Positions 1-9,276 of a stretch of DNA of 64,000 bases are shown here, in pieces. Within the stretch, counting starts at the first letter, position 1. Each line of letters starts with the position of its first letter. Location of the stretch: assembly GCF_017877055.1 (NCBI RefSeq), contig NZ_JAGIPG010000002.1, forward strand, positions 1,364,001-1,428,000, given 5' to 3'. The DNA comes from Neorhizobium galegae. Lineage in GTDB: Bacteria > Pseudomonadota > Alphaproteobacteria > Rhizobiales > Rhizobiaceae. A program made the translations under genes and the position numbers. The notes below the pieces were generated by a model. That model was not told where the DNA came from. It did no database searches and saw only the letters and a program-made list of their open reading frames with translations.

Positions 1-372
1 CACAACGTTTTCGACATCTTCTCGAGCGCCATCTCCTCCTGGTCGGGAAAGCCGGTCACGTTCGTTGCGGCCGTCGTGCTGATCGTCATCTGGGGCGTTA
101 CCGGACCGTTCTTCGGATTTTCGGAAACCTGGCAGCTGGTGGTCAACACTGGCACGACGATCATCACCTTCCTGATGGTCTTTGTCCTGCAAAACTCCCA
201 GAACAGGGATGGCGAGGCGGTCCAGGCGAAGCTCGACGAACTGATCCTGTCCAGTCAGGCCGCCAACGAGTTCATCGGCATTGAAAAGCTGGACGAGAAA
301 CAGCTCCGCAAGCTCAGCGAAAGCCTGCAGCGCCGTGCCAAGGAGCTGGATCAGGAGGCGGGGAGGGTCTGA
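1..372 (+). CDS. Low-affinity iron permease family protein, 5' end missing
   Basis: The reading frame is open from the first base, so the start codon lies outside the window; 123 C-terminal residues are visible. Two hydrophobic segments (about residues 20-38 and 46-65) are followed by NSQNRD and a soluble, charged tail of about 55 residues. This is the layout of the low-affinity iron permease family (Pfam Iron_permease), small inner-membrane proteins. The family name comes from yeast Fet4-type transporters, and transport by the bacterial members is not well established. It converges with the small minus-strand gene that follows. The family call is fairly safe; the substrate is inferred. Confidence 0.75.
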   Translation, partial: HNVFDIFSSAISSWSGKPVTFVAAVVLIVIWGVTGPFFGFSETWQLVVNTGTTIITFLMVFVLQNSQNRDGEAVQAKLDELILSSQAANEFIGIEKLDEKQLRKLSESLQRRAKELDQEAGRV

Positions 373-391
373 GGCAACCGAAGTTGCCGCG

Positions 392-622
392 TCAGCGTCC
401 TTTGTCGGCGGGGGGATTGCTGTTGTCGAGCAGGGCTTGGGCGATGGATTTGCGCCGCGCGTCGTCGGTCATGGCGGAGCTGATCAGCCGCATCGCCTCC
501 ATGACGGCGGCGTCGCCATGCTCGCGGTAAAGGCGGGCCATCGCCGCGGCAACCAGATTGGCGGTTGCCGTCGCCTGTTCTCTCTGCTCGTCGGTAAGGT
601 GCGGTTGCAATGTCGAACGCAA
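392..622 (-). CDS. Small hypothetical protein (76 aa)
   Basis: This is a 76-residue, mostly helical, charged protein with no membrane segment or signal peptide. I do not recognise a family. The N-terminal part (HLTDEQREQATATANL) and the alanine/methionine-rich middle suggest a short helical bundle. It lies 25 bases downstream of the SDR gene on the same strand and could be its last operon member. Coding is supported by its fit between two genes and lack of a better overlapping frame; nothing in it points to a function. Confidence 0.55.
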   Translation of the reverse strand: MRSTLQPHLTDEQREQATATANLVAAAMARLYREHGDAAVMEAMRLISSAMTDDARRKSIAQALLDNSNPPADKGR

Positions 623-647
623 GCCTCCATGCCTTGATGGGTCGCGT

Positions 648-1388
648 CTATTCCGGCGCGCGAAAATCCACGAACTTGTTGTCGCGCACGACGAACAGGC
701 GGCCGGTATCCTGAAGATCGGGGGAGGCGAGGAAGAGGATCTTTTCGGCGACTTCCGACGGATGCGGCAGGGTTTCCGGATCTTCGCCGGGCACTGCCTG
801 GGCGCGCATCGCGGTGCGGGTGGCGCCGGGATTGACGATGTTGACCTTGAGCGGCGTGTGGTTGGTCTCGGCGGCCCAGATGCGGGCCATGTTCTCCACC
901 GCCGCCTTGGAGATCGAATAGGCGCCCCAGAAGGCCGGCGCCTTGGAGGCGACGCCCGACGACATGATCAGCGCCCGGCCGGCATCGGATTTGGTCAGCA
1001 GCGGCTCGACCGAGCGGATCAGCCGCCAGGTGGCGGTGACATTGGTCAGCATCACCTTGTCGAACACCTTCGCCTCGATGTGACCGAGCGGCGAGATGAC
1101 GCCGAGGATGCCGGCATTCGCCACGAGGATGTCGAGCTTGCCCCAGCGCTCGAAGATCGAGGCGCCGAGCTTGTCGATCGCGGCCATGTCGGTGATGTCG
1201 AAGGGGACGAGCGTGGCGGTGCCGCCGGCCGCCTTGATCGCGTCGTCGAGATCCTCAAGGCCGCCGACGGTGCGGGCGGTGGCGATCACATGCGCGCCGG
1301 CTTTCGCGAGCGCCAGCGCCGTGAAATAGCCGATGCCCCGCGATGCGCCGGTCACCAGCGCGATCCTGCCCTTCAGATCGATAGTCAT
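648..1388 (-). CDS. SDR family NAD(P)-dependent oxidoreductase
   Basis: A classical short-chain dehydrogenase/reductase of 246 residues. The cofactor-binding motif TGASRGIG is at residues 13-20, NAG at 91-93, and the catalytic Ser144, Tyr157 and Lys161 (YSISK) are all present. The acid after the second beta strand expected of NAD users is not obvious and Arg39 may favour NADP; this is inference. The substrate cannot be read from sequence. It is downstream of purF on the same strand, separated by about 230 bases that carry hairpin repeats, so it probably has its own transcript. Cytoplasmic. Confidence 0.9.
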   Translation of the reverse strand: MTIDLKGRIALVTGASRGIGYFTALALAKAGAHVIATARTVGGLEDLDDAIKAAGGTATLVPFDITDMAAIDKLGASIFERWGKLDILVANAGILGVISPLGHIEAKVFDKVMLTNVTATWRLIRSVEPLLTKSDAGRALIMSSGVASKAPAFWGAYSISKAAVENMARIWAAETNHTPLKVNIVNPGATRTAMRAQAVPGEDPETLPHPSEVAEKILFLASPDLQDTGRLFVVRDNKFVDFRAPE

Positions 1389-1479
1389 GATTTTCCGCCT
1401 TCAAAATGCAATGCGCGCCGATAGATCTTCGAGGAGGAGGCGGCTGCTTTTTTGCACCAGTCCGGCCTCGATCTCCCTC

Positions 1480-1527
1480 ATCCCTGTGCTTGTCACAGGG
1501 ATCCAGTGCGCGCAAGTCCTTGCGCGC
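1480..1527. repeat. Pair of intergenic hairpins (rhizobial-type palindromic repeat)
   Basis: Two adjacent perfect inverted repeats lie between purF and the SDR gene. The first has arms ATCCCTGTG and CACAGGGAT (1480-1488 and 1494-1502) with a 5-base loop. The second has arms GCGCGCAA and TTGCGCGC (1508-1515 and 1520-1527) with a 4-base loop. The CCTGTG..CACAGG core resembles short palindromes scattered between genes in many rhizobial genomes (recalled, not searched). It could act as a transcription barrier or mRNA stabiliser after purF. Confidence 0.6.
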
Positions 1528-1615
1528 GGGAGACCCTTTTCGTCATTCGCAGACCTGCGCGCAATAGGCGTCAAGCTTGCTCGACATCTGATTTCAGCTT
1601 CGGGAGAAGCTCACC

Positions 1616-3118
1616 TCAGCCGTTGCTGGCCAGAACCGAAACTTTCCGCCCCATCGTCTCGCCATCCTTGTCGAGCAGGCGGGTCGGATAGTCGCCGGTG
1701 AAATAATGGTCGGTGAATTGCGGGCGGGCGGGATTGCGGTCCTCGCCGCCGACGGCGCGGTAGAGGCCGTTGATCGACAGGAATTCCAGCGAGTCCGCGC
1801 CGATATACTGGCACATGGCTTCCAGGCTGTCATACTGATTGGCAAGCAGCTTGTCGCGGTCCGGCGTGTCGATGCCGTAGAAGTCCGGATAATAGATCAT
1901 CGGGCTGGCGACGCGCAGATGCACTTCCTTGGCGCCGGCATCGCGGATCATCCGCACGATCTTCAGCGAGGTGGTGCCGCGCACCACCGAATCGTCGACC
2001 AGCACGACGCGCTTGCCCTCGATCATCGCCCGGTTGGCGGAATGCTTGAGCTTGACGCCGAAGGCGCGGATCTGCTGGGTCGGCTCGATGAAGGTGCGGC
2101 CGACATAGTGGTTGCGGATTATGCCGTATTCGAACGGGATACCGCTTTGCTGCGCGTAACCGAGGGCAGCCGGCGTGCCGCCATCCGGGACCGGCACCAC
2201 CACATCGGCCTCGACCGGGGCTTCCTTGGCAAGGTTGATGCCCATGTTCTTGCGGGCGACATAAACGCTGCGGCCGCCGACGACGGAATCGGGACGGGCG
2301 AAATAGACGTATTCGAACAGGCAAAGCCGTTCCGCCTGGCCGTTGCCGGCCTTGCGGGCGTCGATCGAGATCGAACCATCCGGCTGGATCTCGCAGATGA
2401 TGACTTCGCCGTTTTCCACATCGCGGACGAATTTGGCGCCGATGATGTCGAGCGCGCAGGTCTCCGACGCGAAGATCGGCTTGCCGTCGAGTTCGCCCAT
2501 GACCAGCGGGCGGATGCCGGTGGGGTCGCGGGCGGCGATCAGCTTGGTGCGGGTGACCGCGAGCATCGAATAGCCGCCTTCCATCTGCCGGATCGCATCG
2601 ATGAAGCGGTCGGCGGTCGACGAATAGCGGGAGCGGGCGATGAGATGCAGGACGACCTCGGTATCGGAGGTCGACTGACAGATGGCGCCGCCGGCGATCA
2701 GTTGCCGGCGCAGGGTCAGGCCATTGGTGAAATTGCCGTTATGGGCAACTGCAATGCCGCCGACTTCGAGTTCGGCAAACAGCGGCTGGACGTTGCGCAG
2801 CGCCACTTCGCCGGTGGTCGAATAACGGTTGTGGCCGATCGCGATATTGCCGGGCAGGCGGGCAAGGGTGACGGGATCGGTATAATGGTCGCCGACGAGG
2901 CCCATGCGGCGTTCCGAATGGAAGCGTAATCCGTCGAAGGAGACGATGCCGGCGGCTTCCTGGCCACGGTGCTGCAGGGCGTGCAGCCCGAGCGCCGTCA
3001 GCGTCGCGGCCTCTGGATGGCCGAGAATGCCGAACACGCCGCATTCCTCATGTAGAGTATCGCCATCCCATTCATTGACGCTGTCTGCGGCGAATGTCTC
3101 GGAAACCGGCTGATTCAT
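1616..3118 (-). CDS. purF: Amidophosphoribosyltransferase PurF
   Basis: Catalyses the first committed step of purine synthesis, PRPP plus glutamine to phosphoribosylamine. The 500-residue protein has a 25-residue leader before Cys26 (EECGVFGI), the N-terminal nucleophile of the class II glutamine amidotransferase domain, so the leader is probably removed. The PRPP-binding loop VVLVDDSVVRGTTS is at residues 371-384 in the C-terminal phosphoribosyltransferase domain. Length and motif order are normal for the family. It follows cvpA by 155 bases on the same strand, the cvpA-purF order common in proteobacteria. Cytoplasmic. Confidence 0.98.
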   Translation of the reverse strand: MNQPVSETFAADSVNEWDGDTLHEECGVFGILGHPEAATLTALGLHALQHRGQEAAGIVSFDGLRFHSERRMGLVGDHYTDPVTLARLPGNIAIGHNRYSTTGEVALRNVQPLFAELEVGGIAVAHNGNFTNGLTLRRQLIAGGAICQSTSDTEVVLHLIARSRYSSTADRFIDAIRQMEGGYSMLAVTRTKLIAARDPTGIRPLVMGELDGKPIFASETCALDIIGAKFVRDVENGEVIICEIQPDGSISIDARKAGNGQAERLCLFEYVYFARPDSVVGGRSVYVARKNMGINLAKEAPVEADVVVPVPDGGTPAALGYAQQSGIPFEYGIIRNHYVGRTFIEPTQQIRAFGVKLKHSANRAMIEGKRVVLVDDSVVRGTTSLKIVRMIRDAGAKEVHLRVASPMIYYPDFYGIDTPDRDKLLANQYDSLEAMCQYIGADSLEFLSINGLYRAVGGEDRNPARPQFTDHYFTGDYPTRLLDKDGETMGRKVSVLASNG

Positions 3119-3273
3119 CTTGGCCCCTTATCCCTTTGGACAACCTGTCCCTGTCGGAAAAATGGAAAGGCCGGCCGGGGGAGTATCTCCCCGGAAACCA
3201 GCCTGTTTTTCACTTGGATGCGAATGTTACCACAAATGGTGACGTTTTGCGCTGCATCAAGCGCAAGATCACG

Positions 3274-3861
3274 TCAATTATTTGTCGCAGGCGCGTCATC
3301 TGCCGCCGGTTGATCCTGAGCCGGAGCGCCATCGGTGGGCGCTGCCTCGCGGCCGAGGATGCGGGCCCGGATCTGTGGCTCGATATCGGCGGGCAGCACG
3401 GCTTCGAGGCGCGCGACCAGCGTGTCGAGGAACGGCTTGGATTTCGCCTGGGTCACCCAGGTCGGCTGGGCGTTGGCGGCCACCAGCCAGTTCCAGAATG
3501 CGACGGCGACGACGAGCAGCAGGATGCCGCGGGCGGCGCCGAACAGGAAGCCGAGCGTCCGGTCGAGCGCACCGATGCGGCTGTCGATGATGAAATCGGC
3601 GATCCGCGTGGTGATGAACGAGATGACGATCAACGCGATAATGAAGATGGCGCCGGCGGATGCGGCGATCGCGATGCGCTCGTCACTGAGGTGCGGCTTC
3701 ACATAGGGCAGAACCAGAGGGTAGAGGTAATAGGCGGCGGCGACTGAGCCCGCCCAGCTTGCGATCGACAGCACCTCTCGCGAAAAACCGCGAACCATGG
3801 CGAGTACGGCGGAAAACAGCGTCACAGCAATGACGATACCATCGAAAATCGTGATGGGCAT
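3274..3861 (-). CDS. cvpA: CvpA family membrane protein
   Basis: A 195-residue protein with four predicted membrane helices, at about residues 4-23, 30-50, 63-85 and 102-122, and a soluble tail rich in Ala, Pro, Gln and Asp that ends in a low-complexity stretch. This matches CvpA, named for colicin V production in E. coli and found beside purF in many proteobacteria. Its biochemical role is still unclear; links to envelope homeostasis have been reported. It lies between radA and purF, all minus strand. Its start is 105 bases after radA, with a small tandem repeat in the gap. Confidence 0.9.
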   Translation of the reverse strand: MPITIFDGIVIAVTLFSAVLAMVRGFSREVLSIASWAGSVAAAYYLYPLVLPYVKPHLSDERIAIAASAGAIFIIALIVISFITTRIADFIIDSRIGALDRTLGFLFGAARGILLLVVAVAFWNWLVAANAQPTWVTQAKSKPFLDTLVARLEAVLPADIEPQIRARILGREAAPTDGAPAQDQPAADDAPATNN

Positions 3862-3876
3862 ATATGATCTACTCCA

Positions 3877-3908
3877 GACTTGCCGACTTCAAGACTTGCC
3901 GGCTTCAA
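3877..3908. repeat. Two-copy 16-bp tandem repeat
   Basis: Two back-to-back 16-bp units (3877-3892 and 3893-3908) differ at a single base, GACTTGCCGACTTCAA versus GACTTGCCGGCTTCAA. They lie between the end of radA and the start of cvpA. No coding frame uses them. They may be a slippage-made duplication; a regulatory role is not evident. Confidence 0.7.
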
Positions 3909-3965
3909 GCCCGGCGCCCCGCCTTACCGCAGCCGTCATACATCAGCGGGCTTGTTAACGGAAGA

Positions 3966-5369
3966 TCAATCATCTTCCGGCGTTTGTCTCAGCTTGGCGG
4001 CGGAACCCGCGATGCGGGACACCAGATCCGGCAGGTCCTCGATCGTCACCCAGCGTCCGTTGACACCTTTCGGCACCTCGGCGGACGTGGCCGGCAGCAT
4101 CGCTCCTGCAAAACCAAGTTTCTCAGCTTCCTTAAGGCGTTGCGCAGTCTGTGAAACCGGCCGCACCGCGCCCGAGAGGCTGATTTCGCCGAAATAGACG
4201 CAATCGGCCGGCAGGGCAAGGCCGGCGAGCGACGATACCAGTGCGGAAGCGACCGCAAGGTCGGCCGCGGGTTCGGTGATCCGGTAGCCGCCTGCGACGT
4301 TGAGATAGACGTCGTGCTGTCCGAGCTTGACGCCGCAATGGGCCTCCAGCACCGCGAGGATCATCGACAGGCGCGACGAATCCCAGCCGACCACGGCGCG
4401 CCTGGGCGTGCCGAGCGAGGTCGGCGCCACCAGCGCCTGCACCTCGACCAGAACCGGCCGCGTACCCTCCATGCCGGCAAAGACGGCGGCGCCAGGCGAT
4501 TTCGAGTTGCGCTCGCCGAGGAAGAGTTCGGACGGATTGGTGACTTCGCGAAGCCCCTTGTCGGACATTTCGAAGACGCCGATCTCGTCGGTCGGCCCAA
4601 ATCGGTTCTTGACGGTGCGCAGGATGCGGTAGTGGTGGCCGCGGTCGCCTTCGAAATAGAGGACCGCATCGACCATGTGCTCGACGACGCGCGGGCCGGC
4701 GATCTGGCCTTCCTTGGTGACGTGGCCGACAAGGACCATGGCGGCCCCGGTCTGCTTGGCAAACCGGATCATCGCCTGCACACCGGTACGCACCTGGGTG
4801 ACGGTGCCCGGCGCCGAATCGGCGGTGTCGCTCCACAGCGTCTGGATCGAGTCGATGATCACGAGGTCGGGGCGCTTGCCTTCGCCGATCGTGGCGAGGA
4901 TGTCCTCGACATTGGTTTCGGCGGCAAGCAGCACCTCCGTATCGGCGGCATCCAGGCGCTGGGCGCGCAGCCGCACCTGCGCCACCGCCTCTTCGCCCGA
5001 GACGTAGATGATCCGGTGGCCGCGGCGGGAGAGGGCGGCGGCCGCCTGCATCAGCAGCGTCGACTTGCCGATGCCCGGATCGCCGCCGACGAGCACCGCC
5101 GAGCCGCGCACGAAACCGCCGCCGGTCGCCCGGTCTAGCTCGGAAATGCCGGTGAAGATGCGCGGCGCTTCCTCGGTTTCCCCCGACAGCGTGGTGAGCG
5201 CCACGGCGCGGCCCTTCTTCGGCACCTTGCCGGGGCCTCCACCGATGCCGCCCATCATGTCGTCTTCGATAATCGTGTTCCACTCACCGCAGCCGTCACA
5301 CTTGCCGGCCCAGCGGTTATGCACCGTGCCGCAGTTCTGGCACACGAATTGGGTCTTGGATTTTGCCAT
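3966..5369 (-). CDS. radA: DNA repair protein RadA
   Basis: RadA is a RecA-like helicase that helps process recombination intermediates by branch migration. The 467-residue protein begins with a four-cysteine zinc finger (Cys10, Cys13, Cys24, Cys27). It continues with a RecA-type ATPase whose Walker A GGDPGIGKST is at 95-104, the RadA-specific KNRFG motif near residue 255, and a C-terminal Lon-like domain. All hallmark motifs are intact. It lies between alr (104 bases upstream) and cvpA on the minus strand, as in many rhizobia. Cytoplasmic. Confidence 0.97.
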   Translation of the reverse strand: MAKSKTQFVCQNCGTVHNRWAGKCDGCGEWNTIIEDDMMGGIGGGPGKVPKKGRAVALTTLSGETEEAPRIFTGISELDRATGGGFVRGSAVLVGGDPGIGKSTLLMQAAAALSRRGHRIIYVSGEEAVAQVRLRAQRLDAADTEVLLAAETNVEDILATIGEGKRPDLVIIDSIQTLWSDTADSAPGTVTQVRTGVQAMIRFAKQTGAAMVLVGHVTKEGQIAGPRVVEHMVDAVLYFEGDRGHHYRILRTVKNRFGPTDEIGVFEMSDKGLREVTNPSELFLGERNSKSPGAAVFAGMEGTRPVLVEVQALVAPTSLGTPRRAVVGWDSSRLSMILAVLEAHCGVKLGQHDVYLNVAGGYRITEPAADLAVASALVSSLAGLALPADCVYFGEISLSGAVRPVSQTAQRLKEAEKLGFAGAMLPATSAEVPKGVNGRWVTIEDLPDLVSRIAGSAAKLRQTPEDD

Positions 5370-5473
5370 GGGGTCAGTTGCCGCCTTCGATATTCACAAC
5401 ATTCCACCGTGAACAAAAGCGGAACTTTTCTTCTCTAATCCGAAAATGCAGATGATGGCAAGGAGGAAGGGAG

Positions 5474-6637
5474 TTATTCGGCCTCGATATACCGGCGCTC
5501 ATAGCGCAGGCCGAGGCTGGTGAGCAGCTCGTAGCCGATCGTGCCGGCGGCGCGGGCGACGTCGTCGAGGGCGACGTTGGGGCCGAACAGTTCGACATAG
5601 TCACCGGCCTGGATGTCCGAGGCCGGGATATCGGTGACGTCGAAGATCGTCAGGTCCATGGTGATGCGGCCGATCACCGGCACCTTGCGGCCGGCGACAA
5701 AGCCGAAACCGCCCTGGGCGACCGTCTGGCGCAGCGGCACGCCGGAGCCGGAGAGCGCCCGGCTGTAGCCGTCCGCATAACCGGCAGAGACGATCGCCAG
5801 CCGGCTGTCGCGGGAAAGCTGGTAGGTGCCGCCATAGCTAACCGTCTCGCCCTTTTTCCCGTCGCGGATCTGGATGATGCGGGCTTCCGCCTTGGCGACC
5901 GGCTTCATCGGGTTCGGTACCCCAACGACCGCCTCGCCGCCATAAAGCGCGATACCGGGGCGGGTGAGATCGAAATGATAGTCCGGGCCTAAAAAGATAC
6001 CGGCGGAGGCAGAGAGGCTCGTCTCGATGCCTTCGAAAGCCTCCGCGACCCTCTGGAAAGCGGAAAGCTGTTTCTGATTGAGCGGCGAGGAGGGAGTATC
6101 GCCGCTGTGGAGATGCGAGAGCACCAGGACCGGCGAGAAGCTTGCCGGACGCGACACGTCGTCGGCAAAAGCGATGGCATCCTCGAGCGGCAGGCCGAGA
6201 CGATTGAAGCCGGTGTCCACCTGCAGCGCGCAGGGGTGGTCGCCATATTCCGAGGTCACCGACATCCAGAAGGCGAGCTGTTCTTCCGAGGCGAGGACCG
6301 GCACGAGGTCGTGTTCGAAGAACATTCCCTCCTGGCCGGGCCAGATGCCGGAGAGAACATAGATGCGGGCATCCGGTGCATAGGCGCGCAGCGTTACGCC
6401 CTCCCGTGCCACGGCGACGAAGAAATCCCGAGCGCCGGCCTCGTAAAGCGTAACGCCGCAATCCTCAAGCCCGAGCCCGTAGGCGTCTGCCTTGACGACA
6501 GCCGCTGCCCGCGCTGTCCCCGAACGCCGCGCCATCTCCCGCCAGTTGTCGGCAAGCGCACCCAGATCGACCGTCAGCCGGACGGGTGCGATATCGAAAT
6601 CGTCGGGATAGGAAAGCTCGCTGTCGAAATCGGTCAT
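5474..6637 (-). CDS. alr: Alanine racemase
   Basis: A PLP enzyme that interconverts L- and D-alanine for peptidoglycan synthesis. The cofactor lysine is Lys49 in VVKADAYGLG, the family signature. The C-terminal domain holds SAGYADGY, with the second catalytic tyrosine, and GRITMDLTIFDVT. The 387-residue length is usual. The gene follows dnaB after about 280 bases of intergenic sequence that contains rhizobial palindromes, so it may have its own promoter. Cytoplasmic. Confidence 0.95.
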   Translation of the reverse strand: MTDFDSELSYPDDFDIAPVRLTVDLGALADNWREMARRSGTARAAAVVKADAYGLGLEDCGVTLYEAGARDFFVAVAREGVTLRAYAPDARIYVLSGIWPGQEGMFFEHDLVPVLASEEQLAFWMSVTSEYGDHPCALQVDTGFNRLGLPLEDAIAFADDVSRPASFSPVLVLSHLHSGDTPSSPLNQKQLSAFQRVAEAFEGIETSLSASAGIFLGPDYHFDLTRPGIALYGGEAVVGVPNPMKPVAKAEARIIQIRDGKKGETVSYGGTYQLSRDSRLAIVSAGYADGYSRALSGSGVPLRQTVAQGGFGFVAGRKVPVIGRITMDLTIFDVTDIPASDIQAGDYVELFGPNVALDDVARAAGTIGYELLTSLGLRYERRYIEAE

Positions 6638-6787
6638 GTCGGCTCGTTGGGCATGAGGACGGTTGCAACGATCCTACCGGTTTCGAAGGCAGGAAAAAGA
6701 CCGCGCCCGGAAAATCCTTCGCGCTGCACAATCTTTTAGGGGCGAGGTAGTTGCGATTGGAGAGTGTCCCTCATTCGGCTACTGCCA

Positions 6788-6898
6788 CCTTCTCCCCGTT
6801 TGGACGGGCAGAAGGACACAAGCCGCATGCTCCAGGTCCCGACGTACGTTGGAGTGAAACGGCGCGGCAAGTCTCTTCTCCCCGCTGGGGAGAAGAGA
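6788..6898. repeat. RIME-like intergenic palindromic element
   Basis: The dnaB-alr gap holds two strong hairpins. The first spans 6788-6815, with CCTTCT and CCCGT pairing with ACGGG and AGAAGG around one C-C mismatch. The second spans 6872-6898, a perfect 12-bp stem of TCTCTTCTCCCC and its complement with a 3-base loop. The CCTTCTCCCC core with nearby ACACAAGCCGCA resembles the rhizobial intergenic mosaic elements (RIME) described in Rhizobium and Sinorhizobium. Identity is from memory of the motif. The second hairpin could end or stabilise the dnaB transcript. Confidence 0.65.
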
Positions 6899-6916
6899 GA
6901 ATGCAACCGCCCTCGA

Positions 6917-8413
6917 TCAATGCTCTTCGTACTGCGTGAAGCTCGGGTCGGCCAGGTCGGCGAAGCGGGTGTATTCGGACTGGAAGGCGAGTTTGACGGT
7001 GCCGGTCGGTCCGTGGCGCTGCTTGGCGATGATGACGTCCGCCGTGCCCTTGACCTTGTCCATATGCGCTTCCCATTCCGGGTATTTCGGATCGGAAATG
7101 TCGCGCGGCTCCATGTTCTTCACGTAATATTCCTCGCGGAACACGAAGAGCACCACGTCGGCGTCCTGTTCGATCGAGCCCGATTCGCGAAGGTCGGAGA
7201 GCTGCGGGCGTTTGTCGTCGCGGCTTTCCACCTGGCGCGAAAGCTGCGACAGGGCGATGATCGGCACGTTCAGTTCCTTGCCGAGCGCTTTCAGGCCGGT
7301 GGTGATCTGGGTGATTTCCTGCACGCGGTTTTCGCCGGATTTGCCCGAGCCGGTCATCAGCTGGATATAGTCGACCACCAGGCAATCGAGGCCGCGCTGG
7401 CGCTTGAGGCGACGGGCGCGGGCGGAAAGCTGGGCGATCGAGATACCGCCGGTCTGGTCGATGAACAGCGGCACTTTCTGCATCATCTGGCTGCAGGCGA
7501 CGAGCTTTTCGAAATCGGCCTCGGTGATGTCGCCGCGGCGGATCTTTGACGAGGAGACTTCCGTCTGCTCGGAGATGATACGGGTGGCGAGCTGTTCGGC
7601 CGACATTTCGAGCGAATAGAAGCCGACCACGCCGCCGTTCTTGGCCTTGAACGAACCGTCCGGCTGCACTTCCGGCTCGTAGGAGGCCGCGATGTTATAG
7701 GCGATATTGGTGGCAAGCGAGGTCTTGCCCATGCCGGGGCGTCCCGCGAGCACGATCAAGTCGGAACGCTGCAACCCGCCCATCTTGCTGTCGAGCGACA
7801 TGATGCCGGTCGAGATGCCGGAGAGATGGCCGTCGCGCTCGAAGGCCTGGCCGGCCATGTCGATGGCAAGCGCCACCGCGTCGTTGAACGACTGGAAACC
7901 GCCGTCGTAGCGACCGTTTTCGGCCAGTTCGAAGAGGCGCCGTTCGGTATCCTCGATCTGCGTCTGCGGCGGCATGTCGAGTGGCGCGTCGAAGGCGATG
8001 TTGACCATGTCCTCGCCGATGGTGATCAGCGCGCGGCGGAGCGCCAGGTCGTAGATCGCCCGGCCGTAGTCTTCCGCGTTGATGATTGACACGGCTTCGG
8101 AGGCGAGGCGCGCGAGATATTGCGCCACCGTCAGGTCGCCGACCTTGTCGTCGGCGGGCAGGAAGGTCTTGATCGTCACCGGATTGGCGGTCTTGCCCAT
8201 ACGGATGATGTCGCCGGCGACCTCGAAGATCTTGCGGTGCAGCGGCTCGTAGAGATGGACGGGCTTCAGAAAGTCGGAGACGCGGTAATAGGCGTCGTTA
8301 TTGACCAGGATCGCGCCGAGAAGTGCCTGTTCGGCCTCGATATTGTTCGGGGCTTCGCGGTAATGCGGCTCTGCCGGCTGGATGTTGGCGAGCTTGCGTA
8401 CTGCGTCGTTCAT
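6917..8413 (-). CDS. dnaB: Replicative DNA helicase DnaB
   Basis: The ring helicase that unwinds DNA at the replication fork. The 498-residue product has an N-terminal DnaB domain (about 20-125), a linker, and a RecA-like ATPase with Walker A GRPGMGKT at 224-231 and the later DYIQLM Walker B. I chose the ATG at 8413 rather than the in-frame ATG at 8530. It gives the normal N-terminus (NIEAEQALLG at 24-33), has a GGAAAAG ribosome site, and drops 39 residues with no family resemblance. No intein is present. It follows rplI on the same strand after a terminator. Confidence 0.97.
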   Translation of the reverse strand: MNDAVRKLANIQPAEPHYREAPNNIEAEQALLGAILVNNDAYYRVSDFLKPVHLYEPLHRKIFEVAGDIIRMGKTANPVTIKTFLPADDKVGDLTVAQYLARLASEAVSIINAEDYGRAIYDLALRRALITIGEDMVNIAFDAPLDMPPQTQIEDTERRLFELAENGRYDGGFQSFNDAVALAIDMAGQAFERDGHLSGISTGIMSLDSKMGGLQRSDLIVLAGRPGMGKTSLATNIAYNIAASYEPEVQPDGSFKAKNGGVVGFYSLEMSAEQLATRIISEQTEVSSSKIRRGDITEADFEKLVACSQMMQKVPLFIDQTGGISIAQLSARARRLKRQRGLDCLVVDYIQLMTGSGKSGENRVQEITQITTGLKALGKELNVPIIALSQLSRQVESRDDKRPQLSDLRESGSIEQDADVVLFVFREEYYVKNMEPRDISDPKYPEWEAHMDKVKGTADVIIAKQRHGPTGTVKLAFQSEYTRFADLADPSFTQYEEH

Positions 8414-8615
8414 GGTCTTTTCCGTTCTGTCCCTGTACCCCGGCAGTACCCTTAGAGGTGTCCGGCCTGTCACGAAACGGTAATCTTGATTCCCACAGTA
8501 GTTCACAGGCCAAAGCACTGCGTGAAGCAAAAAACGGTCGGAAACCGTGAATCTGTTTGACTGTGTTCCCGGAGCGAATCGACTCGGATTTCTCTCTTTT
8601 TATAGCCCGAAAAAG

Positions 8616-8650
8616 ACAAAAAAACGCCCGGGCCTTTGCAGGCCGGGCGC
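8616..8650 (-). terminator. Rho-independent terminator after rplI
   Basis: Read on the minus strand, GCGCCCGGCC, a TGCAAA loop and GGCCCGGGCG form a GC-rich stem with one bulged base, followed at once by seven T residues. It lies about 30 bases past the rplI stop codon, so it should end the rpsF-rpsR-DUF2232-rplI transcript and separate it from dnaB. Confidence 0.85.
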
Positions 8651-8678
8651 TCTTTGAAACGTCCTGGGAAGACGACGA

Positions 8679-9254
8679 TTATTCGTCGTCGCCGAGACCG
8701 TCGGCTTCCGGATCGAAGAAGTCTTCCGGACGCAGGGCATCTTCGTCCACGCCGTAGATGGCGTCGGCCGAGGTGAGGCTTTCGCCCTGGGACTGACGTT
8801 CGGCTTCTTCCGCGGAGCGGGCGACGTTCAGCTGGACCGAAACTTCGACTTCCGCATGCAGGTGCAGGGAAACCTTGTGCAGGCCGATTTCCTTGATCGG
8901 GGTGTTGAGGTCGACCTGGTTGCGGCCGATGTTGAAGCCTTCGGCAGCCAGTGCCTCGACGATGTCGCGGGCGGCGACCGAGCCGTAGAGCTGGCCGGTT
9001 TCGCCGGCGGCGCGCACGACGACGAAGGACTTGCCGTCGAGAACTTCAGCGACCTTCAGGGCTTCGCCCTTGCGCTCGAGGTTGCGGGCTTCGAGCGTGG
9101 AGCGTTCGGCTTCGAAACGCTTCTTGTTGGCTTCGTTGGCGCGCAGCGCCTTGCCAAGCGGCAGGAGGTAGTTACGGGCAAAGCCGTCGCGGACCTTGAC
9201 GGTTTCGCCCATCTGGCCGAGCTTCGGCACGCGTTCAAGCAGAATGACTTGCAT
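8679..9254 (-). CDS. rplI: 50S ribosomal protein L9
   Basis: L9 binds 23S rRNA and spans from the L1 stalk region toward the next ribosome. The N-terminal domain is typical ([19 protein letters not shown], then [10 protein letters not shown]). It continues into the connecting helix and C-terminal domain. At 191 residues it is about 40 longer than the E. coli protein. The extra part is an acidic C-terminal tail ending [11 protein letters not shown], as seen in alphaproteobacterial L9. It is the last gene of the rpsF operon. Confidence 0.97.
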   Translation of the reverse strand: MQVILLERVPKLGQMGETVKVRDGFARNYLLPLGKALRANEANKKRFEAERSTLEARNLERKGEALKVAEVLDGKSFVVVRAAGETGQLYGSVAARDIVEALAAEGFNIGRNQVDLNTPIKEIGLHKVSLHLHAEVEVSVQLNVARSAEEAERQSQGESLTSADAIYGVDEDALRPEDFFDPEADGLGDDE

Positions 9255-9276
9255 GGTTAGGTTTCCTTTCGATCAG

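Noticed and set aside
1706..2929. Long open frame (407 codons) on the plus strand opposite purF
   Set aside because: The minus-strand purF is complete with all motifs. The antisense frame is a high-G+C shadow with His/Asp/Arg/Gly-rich composition and no family look. The same reasoning rejects the long antisense frames opposite fabD/fabG (12824-14434), mltG/yicC/gmk (17917-19641), uvrC, lptD and ppk.
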